A DNA stretch of 64,000 nt from Methylotenera sp. Lineage in GTDB: Bacteria > Pseudomonadota > Gammaproteobacteria > Burkholderiales > Methylophilaceae. This document shows positions 8,144-15,632 of the stretch, one piece after another. A program made the position numbers and the translations under genes. The stretch lies in assembly GCA_013141075.1 (NCBI GenBank), contig JABFRQ010000002.1:124001-188000 (forward strand). Direction: 5' to 3'. Position 1 is the stretch's first letter. The number at the start of each line of letters is the position of its first letter. The notes below the pieces were generated by a model. It was not told the DNA's origin and did no database searches. It was given only the letters and a program-made list of their open reading frames with translations.

Positions 8144-9508
8144 CTAAAACGTGTACATGCCAGTAACCCAAAGTTTTTCTGTATCGCGAATGCGACCAGC
8201 ATTGTATTGGTCACCTTCTTTGAATTTTCCGTATTCGACCTTAGCCATCACATTGCTATTCACGTTATAAGTAGCAGCCACATTCCACTCTTTACCATAG
8301 TTGCTACCAGTACCACCTCCAACTTTAGCAAAATCTTTATCTGAATCTATAAAGTGATAGTCGGCAAAAAATAATAAATCATCTATACGATAGGTAGCGG
8401 TGATAAACGTATCTTGAATGCCATCTTTTGGTGTGGCTAAAAATTTATCTACCCAACCTTGAAACAAATGGTTGGTGCCAAACGGTGTTTGAAAAGCGTA
8501 TTTACCGTTATTGCTAGAAAGTTTTTCTTGGTCAACTCGCAGGTTAAACATATCCACACCCCAGCCTGCGCCTAGTCGGTAATAATGTGCGTCAATCCGC
8601 GCATCGCCACCTGAATAATCTGTTTGTTTGGCGAATTCTGCAGTATAAATGGCGCGGATATTCGGGCTAAATGGGTGCACGCCATCTAAACGCAACCCTA
8701 ATGTTTTGTTAGATTGGTTTGCTGCCGCATTGCCAGCACCAAACCAGCCGTTGCCAAAACCTAAGTCATCAAAGCGTGAAAAATAGCCGTATCCCGTAAT
8801 GCCTTCTGTGCCAGAAATATTGTATTTAGCATTCAAAATATCTAGCGCACCAGCCGTGCGGTAGCGCGTGTTAATTTGATTCACTGATTCAAAATGCGCG
8901 GCGTATAAATTAGTGTCAGGAATAGATTTATTGCTCACTGACACACCGTCAAACACTTGCATCACTTGGCGGAAACCAATATCTCCAATAAAGCGCACAT
9001 TATCTAAATTAGTCTGCTGACGACCTAAACGAACCCTTGTGTTTTTAATGCCTGTCCAATCTACATAAGCTTGGTTAATATTAGTGTGGTCGGGGTCTAC
9101 CACTTTAGCGTAGCCTAGTTTATCTGGCTGATTGGATGCGGCATTGATAGGCGTGAAGCTCGTGCCATCGTTAAAGTTGTCACCCAATTTAGTTACGTTA
9201 ATCAACTGCGCCGCAAAGCTAAAATTGTGAAAAGGTGAAGTTTGCCAGCCAATTAAGCTACGTAAAGTAAAGGCGTTGGCATCTTTTAATGGCACTGTGT
9301 TAAAAGGCGCTACACCATTGCCATCTTGCTGCACATTTTCATAGCGCAACCTAAAGCTAGTCATGGGTTTACCTTCTTTAATTGAATCAAAGAAAGTGTA
9401 CTCAGGCTCTGCAGAATCTTCTGCCAAAGCCGATTGCGTTAAACCTGCAAGTGCTAGCGCGGTACAAGCCATGATTAAATTTCGTTTAAATACTGTGTTT
9501 GATTTCAT
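8144..9508 (-). CDS. Outer-membrane beta-barrel porin, alginate-export-like, linked to nitrate uptake
   Basis: This 454-residue secreted protein has a signal peptide (about 29 residues, ending TQSALA) and alternating amphipathic strands. It ends in Phe (GMYTF), the usual last residue of an outer-membrane barrel. It resembles the alginate-export/OprD-like porins that carry a 'TSFRLRYENV' type first strand. It is encoded 50 bp after nrtD on the same strand, the end position of the ABC operon. The context suggests a pore that lets nitrate or another anion into the periplasm. The substrate is inferred only from gene position. Confidence 0.72.
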   Translation of the reverse strand: MKSNTVFKRNLIMACTALALAGLTQSALAEDSAEPEYTFFDSIKEGKPMTSFRLRYENVQQDGNGVAPFNTVPLKDANAFTLRSLIGWQTSPFHNFSFAAQLINVTKLGDNFNDGTSFTPINAASNQPDKLGYAKVVDPDHTNINQAYVDWTGIKNTRVRLGRQQTNLDNVRFIGDIGFRQVMQVFDGVSVSNKSIPDTNLYAAHFESVNQINTRYRTAGALDILNAKYNISGTEGITGYGYFSRFDDLGFGNGWFGAGNAAANQSNKTLGLRLDGVHPFSPNIRAIYTAEFAKQTDYSGGDARIDAHYYRLGAGWGVDMFNLRVDQEKLSSNNGKYAFQTPFGTNHLFQGWVDKFLATPKDGIQDTFITATYRIDDLLFFADYHFIDSDKDFAKVGGGTGSNYGKEWNVAATYNVNSNVMAKVEYGKFKEGDQYNAGRIRDTEKLWVTGMYTF

Positions 9509-9558
9509 GTTTATAATCCCTGTTTTAATAATTGTAATGATTTATATTTTTAAATTGG

Positions 9559-10362
9559 CTAAGCCGCTTTCTTCGCGTGCCTTTCATACAAAAAGCGCAA
9601 CACTTCACTACGTAAATGGTTGTAGGTTTTATCTTCAGCCAACGCCAATCGGTTACGCGGCTTGGCTAAATTAACTTCTAAAATCTCGCCAATTTCCGCA
9701 CTCGGCCCGTTGGTCATCATCACAATGCGGTCTGATAACAGAACAGCTTCGTCCACATCGTGCGTTACCATTACCGCTGTGCAGCCTGATTTCGCCATAA
9801 TTTTCATCAGCTCATCTTGCAAGGTAGCGCGTGTTAAAGCATCAAGTGCGCCAAATGGCTCATCAAGCAATAGTACTTTTGGTTCCATTGCCAGCGCCCG
9901 AGCAATGCCCACGCGTTGTTTCATACCGCCTGAAATTTCATTGGGTCGTTTATCAGTCGCGTGGGTTAATCCAACCAGCTCAAGCGCGGCATGGGTGCGA
10001 GCTGCTAACTGCGCTTTTGTTTCACTTTCAAACACACGCTCCACAGCTAAATACACGTTTTCAAAGCAAGTAAGCCAAGGCAATAAGGAGTGATTTTGAA
10101 ATACCACGGCACGCTCAGGGCCTGGCTTGTAAATTTCACGCCCTGCGCAAAATAAATGTCCACTGGTTGGTTCAAGCAAACCTGCAATCAAGTTAAGAAC
10201 AGTGGATTTCCCACAACCTGAGTGCCCAATAATGGAGACGAATTCACCTTCTTTAATATCTAAGTTGATATTGTTCAGCGCGTTAAAAATGCCTTTTTTA
10301 GTTACGAAAGACATATTCACGTTTTCAAGTTGTACATATCTTTCTTGTTGATGTTTTTCCAT
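9559..10362 (-). CDS. nrtD: Nitrate ABC transporter ATP-binding protein
   Basis: This 267-residue ATPase powers the nitrate/taurine-family importer. It shows Walker A GHSGCGKST, signature ISGGMKQRVGIARAL, Walker B VLLLDEPFGALDALT and the switch His in MVTHDVDEA. It lacks the C-terminal substrate-binding-like domain of NrtC, so it is of NrtD/SsuB type. It lies 9 bp after the permease gene, clearly in one operon. Assignment to nitrate rests on the neighbours, since close relatives carry sulfonates or taurine. Confidence 0.9.
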   Translation of the reverse strand: MEKHQQERYVQLENVNMSFVTKKGIFNALNNINLDIKEGEFVSIIGHSGCGKSTVLNLIAGLLEPTSGHLFCAGREIYKPGPERAVVFQNHSLLPWLTCFENVYLAVERVFESETKAQLAARTHAALELVGLTHATDKRPNEISGGMKQRVGIARALAMEPKVLLLDEPFGALDALTRATLQDELMKIMAKSGCTAVMVTHDVDEAVLLSDRIVMMTNGPSAEIGEILEVNLAKPRNRLALAEDKTYNHLRSEVLRFLYERHAKKAA

Positions 10363-10371
10363 GATGAATCC

Positions 10372-11301
10372 TTATTCGTAAGAGAATTTTTTAGCAATTA
10401 AAATGAGTACTTGCTCAAGCAATAAGCCCACAATCCCCACCACAAAAATCGCGATAATAATGTGTTCTACATTCAAGTTATTCCACTCATCCCACACCCA
10501 GAAGCCAATACCTACGCCACCTGTAAGCATTTCTGCTGCTACAATTACTAGCCATGCCACGCCGATAGAGAGCCGCACACCTGTCATCATGTAAGGCAAT
10601 ACACTGGGGAATAGAATTTTGGTAACGATTTTCCACTCACTTAAATTCAACACTTTGGCAACGTTCATATAGTCTTGCGGTACTTTGCTCACACCCACGG
10701 CAGTGTTGATAATCATTGGCCAAATCGCCGAGATAAAAATCACCCAAATTGAAGCTGGGTCAGCGGCCTTAAACACCAACAAGCCAATTGGCAACCAAGC
10801 CAATGGTGAAACTGGGCGAAGTAAGCTAATGACTGGCGCTGTCATGCGTGATAAAAACTCAAAGCGCCCAATCATAAAACCTAGCGGAATGCCTATCAGT
10901 GCTGCCAACCCAAAACCTAAAGCAACACGTTTGAGTGAAGCGAGAATGTTCCAGCCTATGCCTTGATCATTTGGCCCATTAGCATAAAATGGGTCACTAA
11001 ACAGCACCACAGCTTCTTTGAGCGTTGAAATTGGCCCTGGCAAGCCCTTGGTCAATTGCGCAATTAACGCCCAAATTGCAAACAGCAAACAAACGCCCAA
11101 AAATGGTGGAATTAGCCACTGAAAAAATGCTTTGCTTTGCATGCTAAATTGGCTTGGAATGGCTGGCGCAGGCTTGTTTGCGGCTTTGGCAGCTTCTGTG
11201 GCAATAGTTGCCGTTTTAATTAAATTGCTCAAATTTTTATCCAATCTTTTTGTATGCTTAATGGGTTTTGTCTGTACTTTGTTGATGCTGATTGTGCTCA
11301 T
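10372..11301 (-). CDS. nrtB: Nitrate ABC transporter permease
   Basis: This 309-residue inner-membrane permease is of the BPD_transp_1 family. After a cytoplasmic lead of about 60 residues come six to seven hydrophobic helices, with the ATPase-contact loop (EAA loop) in the region ALGFGLAALIGIPLGFMIG to AADPASIWVIF. It is encoded between the binding-protein gene and the ATPase gene. The 111-bp gap upstream of it contains a strong inverted repeat that may damp expression relative to nrtA, as is common after binding-protein genes. Confidence 0.9.
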   Translation of the reverse strand: MSTISINKVQTKPIKHTKRLDKNLSNLIKTATIATEAAKAANKPAPAIPSQFSMQSKAFFQWLIPPFLGVCLLFAIWALIAQLTKGLPGPISTLKEAVVLFSDPFYANGPNDQGIGWNILASLKRVALGFGLAALIGIPLGFMIGRFEFLSRMTAPVISLLRPVSPLAWLPIGLLVFKAADPASIWVIFISAIWPMIINTAVGVSKVPQDYMNVAKVLNLSEWKIVTKILFPSVLPYMMTGVRLSIGVAWLVIVAAEMLTGGVGIGFWVWDEWNNLNVEHIIIAIFVVGIVGLLLEQVLILIAKKFSYE

Positions 11302-11327
11302 GTTGTGCTCCTTTTATAAAGGTTTAT

Positions 11328-11391
11328 GGTAGGGGCGACGACTTCGTCGCGATGAAATGTGTCAATTCGCGACGAAGTCGTCGCTCCTACC
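11328..11391. repeat. Inverted repeat between nrtA and nrtB
   Basis: Two perfect arms except for one base, 11328-11351 and 11368-11391, flank a 16-bp loop. The core is CGACGACTTCGTCGCG. It is a typical extragenic palindrome placed between the binding-protein and permease genes. In RNA it would form a very stable hairpin without a T-tract, so it could stabilise the upstream nrtA message and lower downstream expression. Confidence 0.75.
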
Positions 11392-11412
11392 AAAACAATC
11401 ACCTTTGCTGAC

Positions 11413-12726
11413 TTAAGCCTTAATCTTAAAACTAGCAGCGTAGCCTGCTGGGTCTTTACCATCCCACACCACGCCATCCATCAACTTGCTGCTACGCATC
11501 GCGTCTTTAGGTACGTTAACCCCAACTTGGCTGGCGGCTTGGCTGTAAAGCTCAATCTGATTAACTTTTTTAGCTACGCCCAAATAATCAGGGTTAGTTT
11601 TCAACATGCCCCAGCGTTTGTGTTGCGTTAAGAACCACATGCCGTCAGACAAGTATGGAAACGGCACTTTGCCATCGTCATAAAACTTCATAAAGTTCGG
11701 GTCTTTCCATTTTTTGCCGTTGCCGTTGTCGTAATCACCTAAAAAGCGGCCTAAAATTACGTCTTTAGGCGCATTCACATAAGCTTTACCTGAAATCAAC
11801 TCAGCGACTTTTGCGCGGTTTGCGGTGGCATCTATGTATTTGCTGGCTTCTAAAATAGCCATCATCATGGCGCGCGCAGTATTCGGATTTTTCTCTACGA
11901 ATTCAGCAGTTGTACCCAATACTTTTTCTGGATGGTCTGCCCAAATATCTTGGGTGGTGGCTACCGTGTAGCCCACTTTGTCGTAAATCGCACGTGCATT
12001 CCACGGCTCACCTACACAGTAGCCATCCATATTGCCAATACGCATGTTGGCCACCATTTGCGGCGGTGGCACCACAATATTTTTCACATCTTTAACAGGG
12101 TCAATGCCGTTGGCAGCCAACCAATAGTTAAGCCACATAGCGTGCGTACCTGTGGGGAATGTTTGCGCAAACGTAAAATCGCGATTTTCATTTTCCATCA
12201 CGCGCTTTAAGCTTTTACCGTCTTTTACGCCTTTATCTTTTAGCTGATTAGATAAGGTAATGCCTTGGCCGTTATGGTTAAGCGTCATCAACACTGCCAT
12301 ATCTTTTTGCTTGCCGCCAATACCCATTTGCACGCCATACATCAAGCCGTACAACACATGCGCCGCGTGTAATTCACCATTCACCACCTTGTCGCGCACA
12401 CCCGCCCAGCTAGCCTCTTTGCTAGGAGTAATTTTGATGCCATATTTTTTATCAAAGCCCATTTCAGCCGCCACAATAATCGGCGCGCAATCTGTGAGAG
12501 GAATAAATCCAATTTTCACCTCGGTAATTTCAGGCGCATCTGACCCAGCTGCGTAAGCCATATTTCTAATTCCTTCTGGCACAATATTAAGCATTGCCGC
12601 TGCACCAAATGCACCAGCAATGGCTTGTTTAAAGAAGCCACGACGGCTGTTGCTAGCAGCATCTACGCTAGTAATAACGTCAATGACTTTTGACTCTGCT
12701 TGGCTACTAACTTCTTTATCACTCAT
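11413..12726 (-). CDS. nrtA: Nitrate ABC transporter substrate-binding protein, Tat-exported
   Basis: This 437-residue periplasmic binding protein is of the NrtA/CmpA family. The N-terminus carries a twin-arginine signal, SRRGFFKQ around residues 27-34 followed by a hydrophobic stretch, so it is folded before export. The mature part has the family's solute-binding pattern (IGFIPLTDCAPIIVAAEMG and NMDGYCVGEPWNAR). It is the first gene of the transporter operon and is preceded by an ANTAR-type antitermination leader. Bicarbonate or sulfonate binding is possible in the family, but the nas context favours nitrate. Confidence 0.92.
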   Translation of the reverse strand: MSDKEVSSQAESKVIDVITSVDAASNSRRGFFKQAIAGAFGAAAMLNIVPEGIRNMAYAAGSDAPEITEVKIGFIPLTDCAPIIVAAEMGFDKKYGIKITPSKEASWAGVRDKVVNGELHAAHVLYGLMYGVQMGIGGKQKDMAVLMTLNHNGQGITLSNQLKDKGVKDGKSLKRVMENENRDFTFAQTFPTGTHAMWLNYWLAANGIDPVKDVKNIVVPPPQMVANMRIGNMDGYCVGEPWNARAIYDKVGYTVATTQDIWADHPEKVLGTTAEFVEKNPNTARAMMMAILEASKYIDATANRAKVAELISGKAYVNAPKDVILGRFLGDYDNGNGKKWKDPNFMKFYDDGKVPFPYLSDGMWFLTQHKRWGMLKTNPDYLGVAKKVNQIELYSQAASQVGVNVPKDAMRSSKLMDGVVWDGKDPAGYAASFKIKA

Positions 12727-12768
12727 TTTTATCTCCTAAAAGTTCTAAACTATTGAAAAATTTAAACC

Positions 12769-12815
12769 AAAAAAAACGCCTTAATATGCAAGCTTTTGCT
12801 CACAACATTAAGACG
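12769..12815 (-). terminator. Leader terminator upstream of nrtA
   Basis: On the minus strand a long imperfect stem (12815 down to 12777) with an AAAA loop is followed by eight T residues (12776-12769). The 5' arm begins CGTCTTAAT and the 3' arm ends ATTAAGGCG, with a few G-U pairs inside. It lies 43 bp before the nrtA ATG and would stop transcription in the leader unless it is opened. Its 5' arm shares bases 12810-12815 with ANTAR hairpin P2, which gives the switch. Confidence 0.87.
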
Positions 12816-12852
12816 TCTTTGTCTTTACTGCTAAATGCCATCGTTGGCATTT
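12810..12852 (-). ncRNA. Two-hexaloop ANTAR antiterminator RNA (NasT-responsive leader)
   Basis: Two tandem stem-loops have the ANTAR-target pattern of six-base loops with A at position 1 and G at position 4. P1 (12852-12833) has a 7-bp stem AAATGCC/GGCATTT and loop AACGAT. P2 (12825-12810) has stem AAGAC/GTCTT and loop AAAGAC. P2 and the terminator share sequence, so P2 bound by an ANTAR protein excludes the terminator hairpin. The gene for the matching protein, nasT, lies 65 bp upstream. The two-hexaloop architecture for ANTAR regulators such as NasR, EutV and AmiR is established; its use here is a strong inference. Confidence 0.88.
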
Positions 12853-12887
12853 CTTAATTCCTACTTTGTTAATCTCGCCATTGAGAA

Positions 12888-12904
12888 AACAAATTTAATG
12901 CCAA
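12888..12904 (-). promoter_or_regulatory. Candidate sigma-54 promoter of the nrtA operon
   Basis: The minus-strand sequence TTGGCATTAAATTTGTT has a good -24 box (TGGCA), but the -12 box reads TTTGT instead of TTGC. The predicted start near 12876 would place the P1 hairpin about 24 nt into the transcript, a sensible layout for an antitermination leader. The match is imperfect, so a sigma-70 promoter or readthrough from nasT remains possible. Confidence 0.4.
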
Positions 12905-12916
12905 TCAAACCTAAAA

Positions 12917-13495
12917 CTAAACTATTAACATTTCAGCGGCCTCTACCAATTGTTTAGATAAATCTGCTAACTTCACTTTTCTCTGCATGGCCATGCTGCG
13001 CAACATGCTATATGCTTCATTTTCATCCAAGTTACGTTGCCGCATAAGCAAGCCTTTTGCACGTTCAATTACTTTTCGTTCATCTAACTTGGTGTTGGCT
13101 ATAGCTAACTCAGCACGCAAGTTTTTAAATTCTTCAAATCGTGCAATTGCCGCATCAATCACAGGCCTTAATCTTTCGCTAGGAATCGTCCCCACCACAT
13201 AAGCACTTACCCCAGCCTGCGTTGCCGCCTTAATTTTTTCTTTATCGCCATCATGTGAAAACATCACAATTGGCCTCTCGTCATGCATACTTATCACACA
13301 AATATTTTCTAAGGTATCGCGACTTGGTGAATCTACATCCATAATCACCACATCGGGTTGCAGCTCACGACATTTAGCATCTAAGGACACATCGTTTTTT
13401 ACATGTGCAATCACCTCAAACCCATTATCAATTAACAATTGCTTAAGCGGCTTACTACGCTTTAAATCATTATCAACAATCATTACTTTTAGCAT
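12917..13495 (-). CDS. nasT: ANTAR-domain response regulator, nitrate antiterminator
   Basis: This RNA-binding antiterminator of about 192 residues has a receiver-like domain (VMIVDND at the start, DVVIMDVDSP with the phospho-acceptor region, VMFSHDG) and a coiled linker. Its C-terminal ANTAR domain spans roughly the last 60 residues (ERKVIERAKGLLMRQRNLDENEAYSMLRSMAM). The frame stays open to a TTG at 13558, but that TTG lies inside the sigma-54 promoter. I therefore place the start at ATG 13495, which gives MLKVMIVDND. In known systems a nitrate sensor (NasS, NrtA-like) holds NasT back; no separate nasS is seen here, so the partner may lie elsewhere or be replaced. Confidence 0.9.
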   Translation of the reverse strand: MLKVMIVDNDLKRSKPLKQLLIDNGFEVIAHVKNDVSLDAKCRELQPDVVIMDVDSPSRDTLENICVISMHDERPIVMFSHDGDKEKIKAATQAGVSAYVVGTIPSERLRPVIDAAIARFEEFKNLRAELAIANTKLDERKVIERAKGLLMRQRNLDENEAYSMLRSMAMQRKVKLADLSKQLVEAAEMLIV

Positions 13496-13541
13496 AAAGG
13501 CTTTGAATCTACTTTTTAAAAATCTTGTATGATTAAGCATT

Positions 13542-13558
13542 AGCAATTGCCGTGCCAA
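13542..13558 (-). promoter_or_regulatory. Sigma-54 promoter of nasT
   Basis: The minus-strand sequence TTGGCACGGCAATTGCT is a near-perfect -24/-12 element (TGGCACG-N4-TTGCT). A start near 13530 leaves about 35 nt before the nasT ATG at 13495. An AT-rich stretch of about 80 bp separates it from the NtrC-like site, as expected where the DNA bends for activator contact. Confidence 0.88.
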
Positions 13559-13645
13559 GTTAATAATTATTAACTATCACATTGAATATATTGATATTTA
13601 CAACAATATATTAAAAAATATTATACATATTACGCGCATCACTTT

Positions 13646-13662
13646 TGCACAAATACGGTGCA
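13646..13662. promoter_or_regulatory. NtrC-type enhancer site upstream of nasT
   Basis: TGCACAAATACGGTGCA fits the NtrC dyad (GCAC-N7-GTGC, 17 bp in total) and lies about 90 bp upstream of the nasT -24 element. An adjoining half-site, GCACC at 13666-13670, may add a second weak site. Together with the sigma-54 promoter it implies control by nitrogen limitation. It could also serve the divergent protease gene, although no sigma-54 site is seen on that side. Confidence 0.72.
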
Positions 13663-13778
13663 GACGCACCACATAAACAGTTGTTTAATGCATGCCTTAC
13701 AAAAATTTCGTGAACTAAAGTTAGCGTCAATAAGTCATTATCTAAACATTTACAAACACTTACAATTTGGGGAGTTTT

Positions 13779-14801
13779 ATGCGCACCTTAAGTATTTCTT
13801 CAGCCACATTCCTAGCCCTGCTTGCGTCAATTCAACCTGCGTCTGCAATTGACCAACAAAAAATACTTGCGGCCTTACAAACCGTTGTCATGGTGCGTGG
13901 TTATAACGACACGGGCGGCTTAGCTTATGGCTCTGGCGTGATGGTGGGCGATAATAAAGTAATGACTAACTGCCATATTTTTCGCAGCACTAAGCAACCT
14001 TGGGTGGCGCGTGGTGAGGACACTTATAACATTGTGTCGGTGCAGGCCGATAGATGGCATGACTTATGTTTACTCACTACTTATGGAATCCCTTTTAAGC
14101 CAGCCAATATTGGTAAAGGTAGCGCACTAACACGCGGCCAAGAAGTGCTTTCAATTGGCCATTCTAACGGTGTTCCTGCTCCATTAACTTCAGCTGGTGT
14201 GATTAAATCTACCTATCAATTTGAAGATGAAAAAGTCATCCGTAGCAGCGCGCCTTTTAGAATGGGTGCCAGCGGCAGTGGTATTTTTGATACTGACGGC
14301 AATTTATTGGGTATCAACACATTTAAAACGCCTGGCAAGCCTGCGTACTTTTACTCATTGCCGATTGAATGGCTTGCCAACTTAGAAAAATTGCCCGTTG
14401 AAACCAAATTTCCCATTACGGGCAAAGCCTTTTGGGAAGAAGACGATGATAAAAAGCCATTTTTTATGCAAATTGCGATTCCAGAAATAAACCGAGATTG
14501 GCCAAAACTCGCGCAAGTTGCGCAAAAATGGATAGATGCTGACCCAAAAAATTCTGATGCTTGGTATGAATTAGGCATCGCACAAGAAAACCTGCATCAA
14601 TTAGCTGAAGCAAAAATTTCTTATCAAAAATCAGTAACGCTTGATGCTAGCAATGTAGATTCACTATTCAGGCTAGGCGCAATGGCCAAAGATGCAGGTG
14701 ATGTAGCTGGCATGCATGATGCCAATGTAGCCATTGCCAATGTGAATAAAGAATTGGCGCAAGAATATAGCAATATGCTGGGCTGCACCGTTGAATGCTA
14801 A
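13779..14801 (+). CDS. Secreted trypsin-like serine protease with C-terminal TPR repeats
   Basis: This 340-residue protein starts at ATG 13779 behind a strong GGGGAG box. Its signal peptide ends near residue 23 (PASA|ID). The protease fold shows the triad His66 (TNCHIF), Asp95 (WHDLCLL) and Ser164 (GASGSG), so catalysis looks intact. Residues about 240-325 hold two TPR-like helices pairs (DAWYELGIAQENLHQLAEAKISYQKSV is the first, then VDSLFRLG). The protein ends in a short Cys-containing tail. A periplasmic role in protein quality control or processing is an inference from its fold. It diverges from nasT, and the next gene downstream is another secreted protein of unknown role. Confidence 0.8.
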   Translation: MRTLSISSATFLALLASIQPASAIDQQKILAALQTVVMVRGYNDTGGLAYGSGVMVGDNKVMTNCHIFRSTKQPWVARGEDTYNIVSVQADRWHDLCLLTTYGIPFKPANIGKGSALTRGQEVLSIGHSNGVPAPLTSAGVIKSTYQFEDEKVIRSSAPFRMGASGSGIFDTDGNLLGINTFKTPGKPAYFYSLPIEWLANLEKLPVETKFPITGKAFWEEDDDKKPFFMQIAIPEINRDWPKLAQVAQKWIDADPKNSDAWYELGIAQENLHQLAEAKISYQKSVTLDASNVDSLFRLGAMAKDAGDVAGMHDANVAIANVNKELAQEYSNMLGCTVEC

Positions 14802-14886
14802 GCCCGCCTAGTTCGTCATGCTCCGAACGCGGGAATCTATTTTAAAGTTGCAAAGCGTAACCTTCACTCAAATCAGGAGATTTAAA

Positions 14887-15396
14887 ATTAAATACTTAAG
14901 CTTTTTAATCATGCTTTTTTCGCTATCCTATAGCGCAACCAGTAGCGCCGCCAATGCAGAATATTTAAAGATTTATTTGATGCAAGATAAAAAAATCATA
15001 TTAGAAAAAATAAATGGCGTAGATGATTTGGACAGATACGTAAAAGAAGTTGAAGTGAACATCAATAAAAAACTCGCTGAAATCACACCCGCTGCAACTT
15101 CTTGGGGGTTTTTGGTCATCGCCGTGCGTGATGATGGCAAAATAAAAGCCTGGCTAGACACCGACGACGCCGTACCGCCAGCGGTGGCAAGCGCTATGAT
15201 AAGCGTTGCTGAAAGCACAAAAGCATTTAACGTAAAAACTGGCGCAGCGATATTCGCACTCGGCTTTGGTGTAGATGGCGCGGATTTACCAATAGACAAA
15301 ATGCCCTTCCCAAACGAATGGAAAAAAGTGGCCAGTTGCGATAACGAAGACTGCAAAGAGAAAAATGCAGAAGAAATTGTGCTGAAATCTTGGTAA
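14887..15396 (+). CDS. Small secreted protein of unknown function, probable ATT start
   Basis: I do not recognise this family. The frame is open from ATG 14818, but that ATG lies in what looks like a repeat remnant and has no ribosome site. An AGGAGA box at 14875-14880 sits six bases before ATT 14887. Starting there gives a clean signal peptide (IKYLSFLIMLFSLSYSATSS, cleaved after AANA) and a mature protein of about 145 residues. Features seen are a Lys-rich N-terminal half, a hydrophobic middle (VPPAVASAMISVAES) and a Cys-x4-Cys pair near the end (SCDNEDC). An alternative is ATG 14911, which leaves a poor signal sequence. It probably forms an operon with the protease upstream. Confidence 0.6.
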   Translation: MKYLSFLIMLFSLSYSATSSAANAEYLKIYLMQDKKIILEKINGVDDLDRYVKEVEVNINKKLAEITPAATSWGFLVIAVRDDGKIKAWLDTDDAVPPAVASAMISVAESTKAFNVKTGAAIFALGFGVDGADLPIDKMPFPNEWKKVASCDNEDCKEKNAEEIVLKSW

Positions 15397-15422
15397 GCAT
15401 TAGCAAGATGGCTCATAAGTAC

Positions 15423-15491
15423 TGTCATTGCGAGCAAAGCGCGGCAATCTAAAGCAATATCGCAGATTGCCGCGCTTTGCTCGCAATGACA
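15423..15491. repeat. Perfect 28-bp inverted repeat
   Basis: The arms 15423-15450 and 15464-15491 are perfect inverted copies around a 13-bp loop. The core of the arm is TGCGAGCAAAGCGCGGCAAT. This is a widespread type of proteobacterial extragenic palindrome, and it could fold into a strong hairpin that closes the protease/secreted-protein transcript. No gene is seen from 15397 to 15632; the rest is the promoter region of the aminotransferase. Confidence 0.85.
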
Positions 15492-15632
15492 AACCTAACA
15501 TTATCTATGCGTGCTAACAATTTTTGCATCAGACATAATGGACGCCACACAAAGCATTCCTAAACCACGCATTTGTGCGTAAAATGTCGGCTATTCAATT
15601 ACCCGCAAAAATTTGTTTTAAGGAAGCATATT

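Noticed and set aside
13496-13558. Longer nasT with a TTG start at 13558
   Set aside because: That TTG is part of the sigma-54 promoter, and ATG 13495 gives the normal receiver-domain start.
14818-14886. N-terminal extension of the secreted protein starting at ATG 14818
   Set aside because: It overlaps a repeat-like stretch, has no ribosome site and would place 23 residues before the signal peptide.
15423-15491. CRISPR repeat unit
   Set aside because: It is a single inverted pair, not a spaced direct-repeat array, and no cas genes are present. No CRISPR array was seen anywhere in the window.
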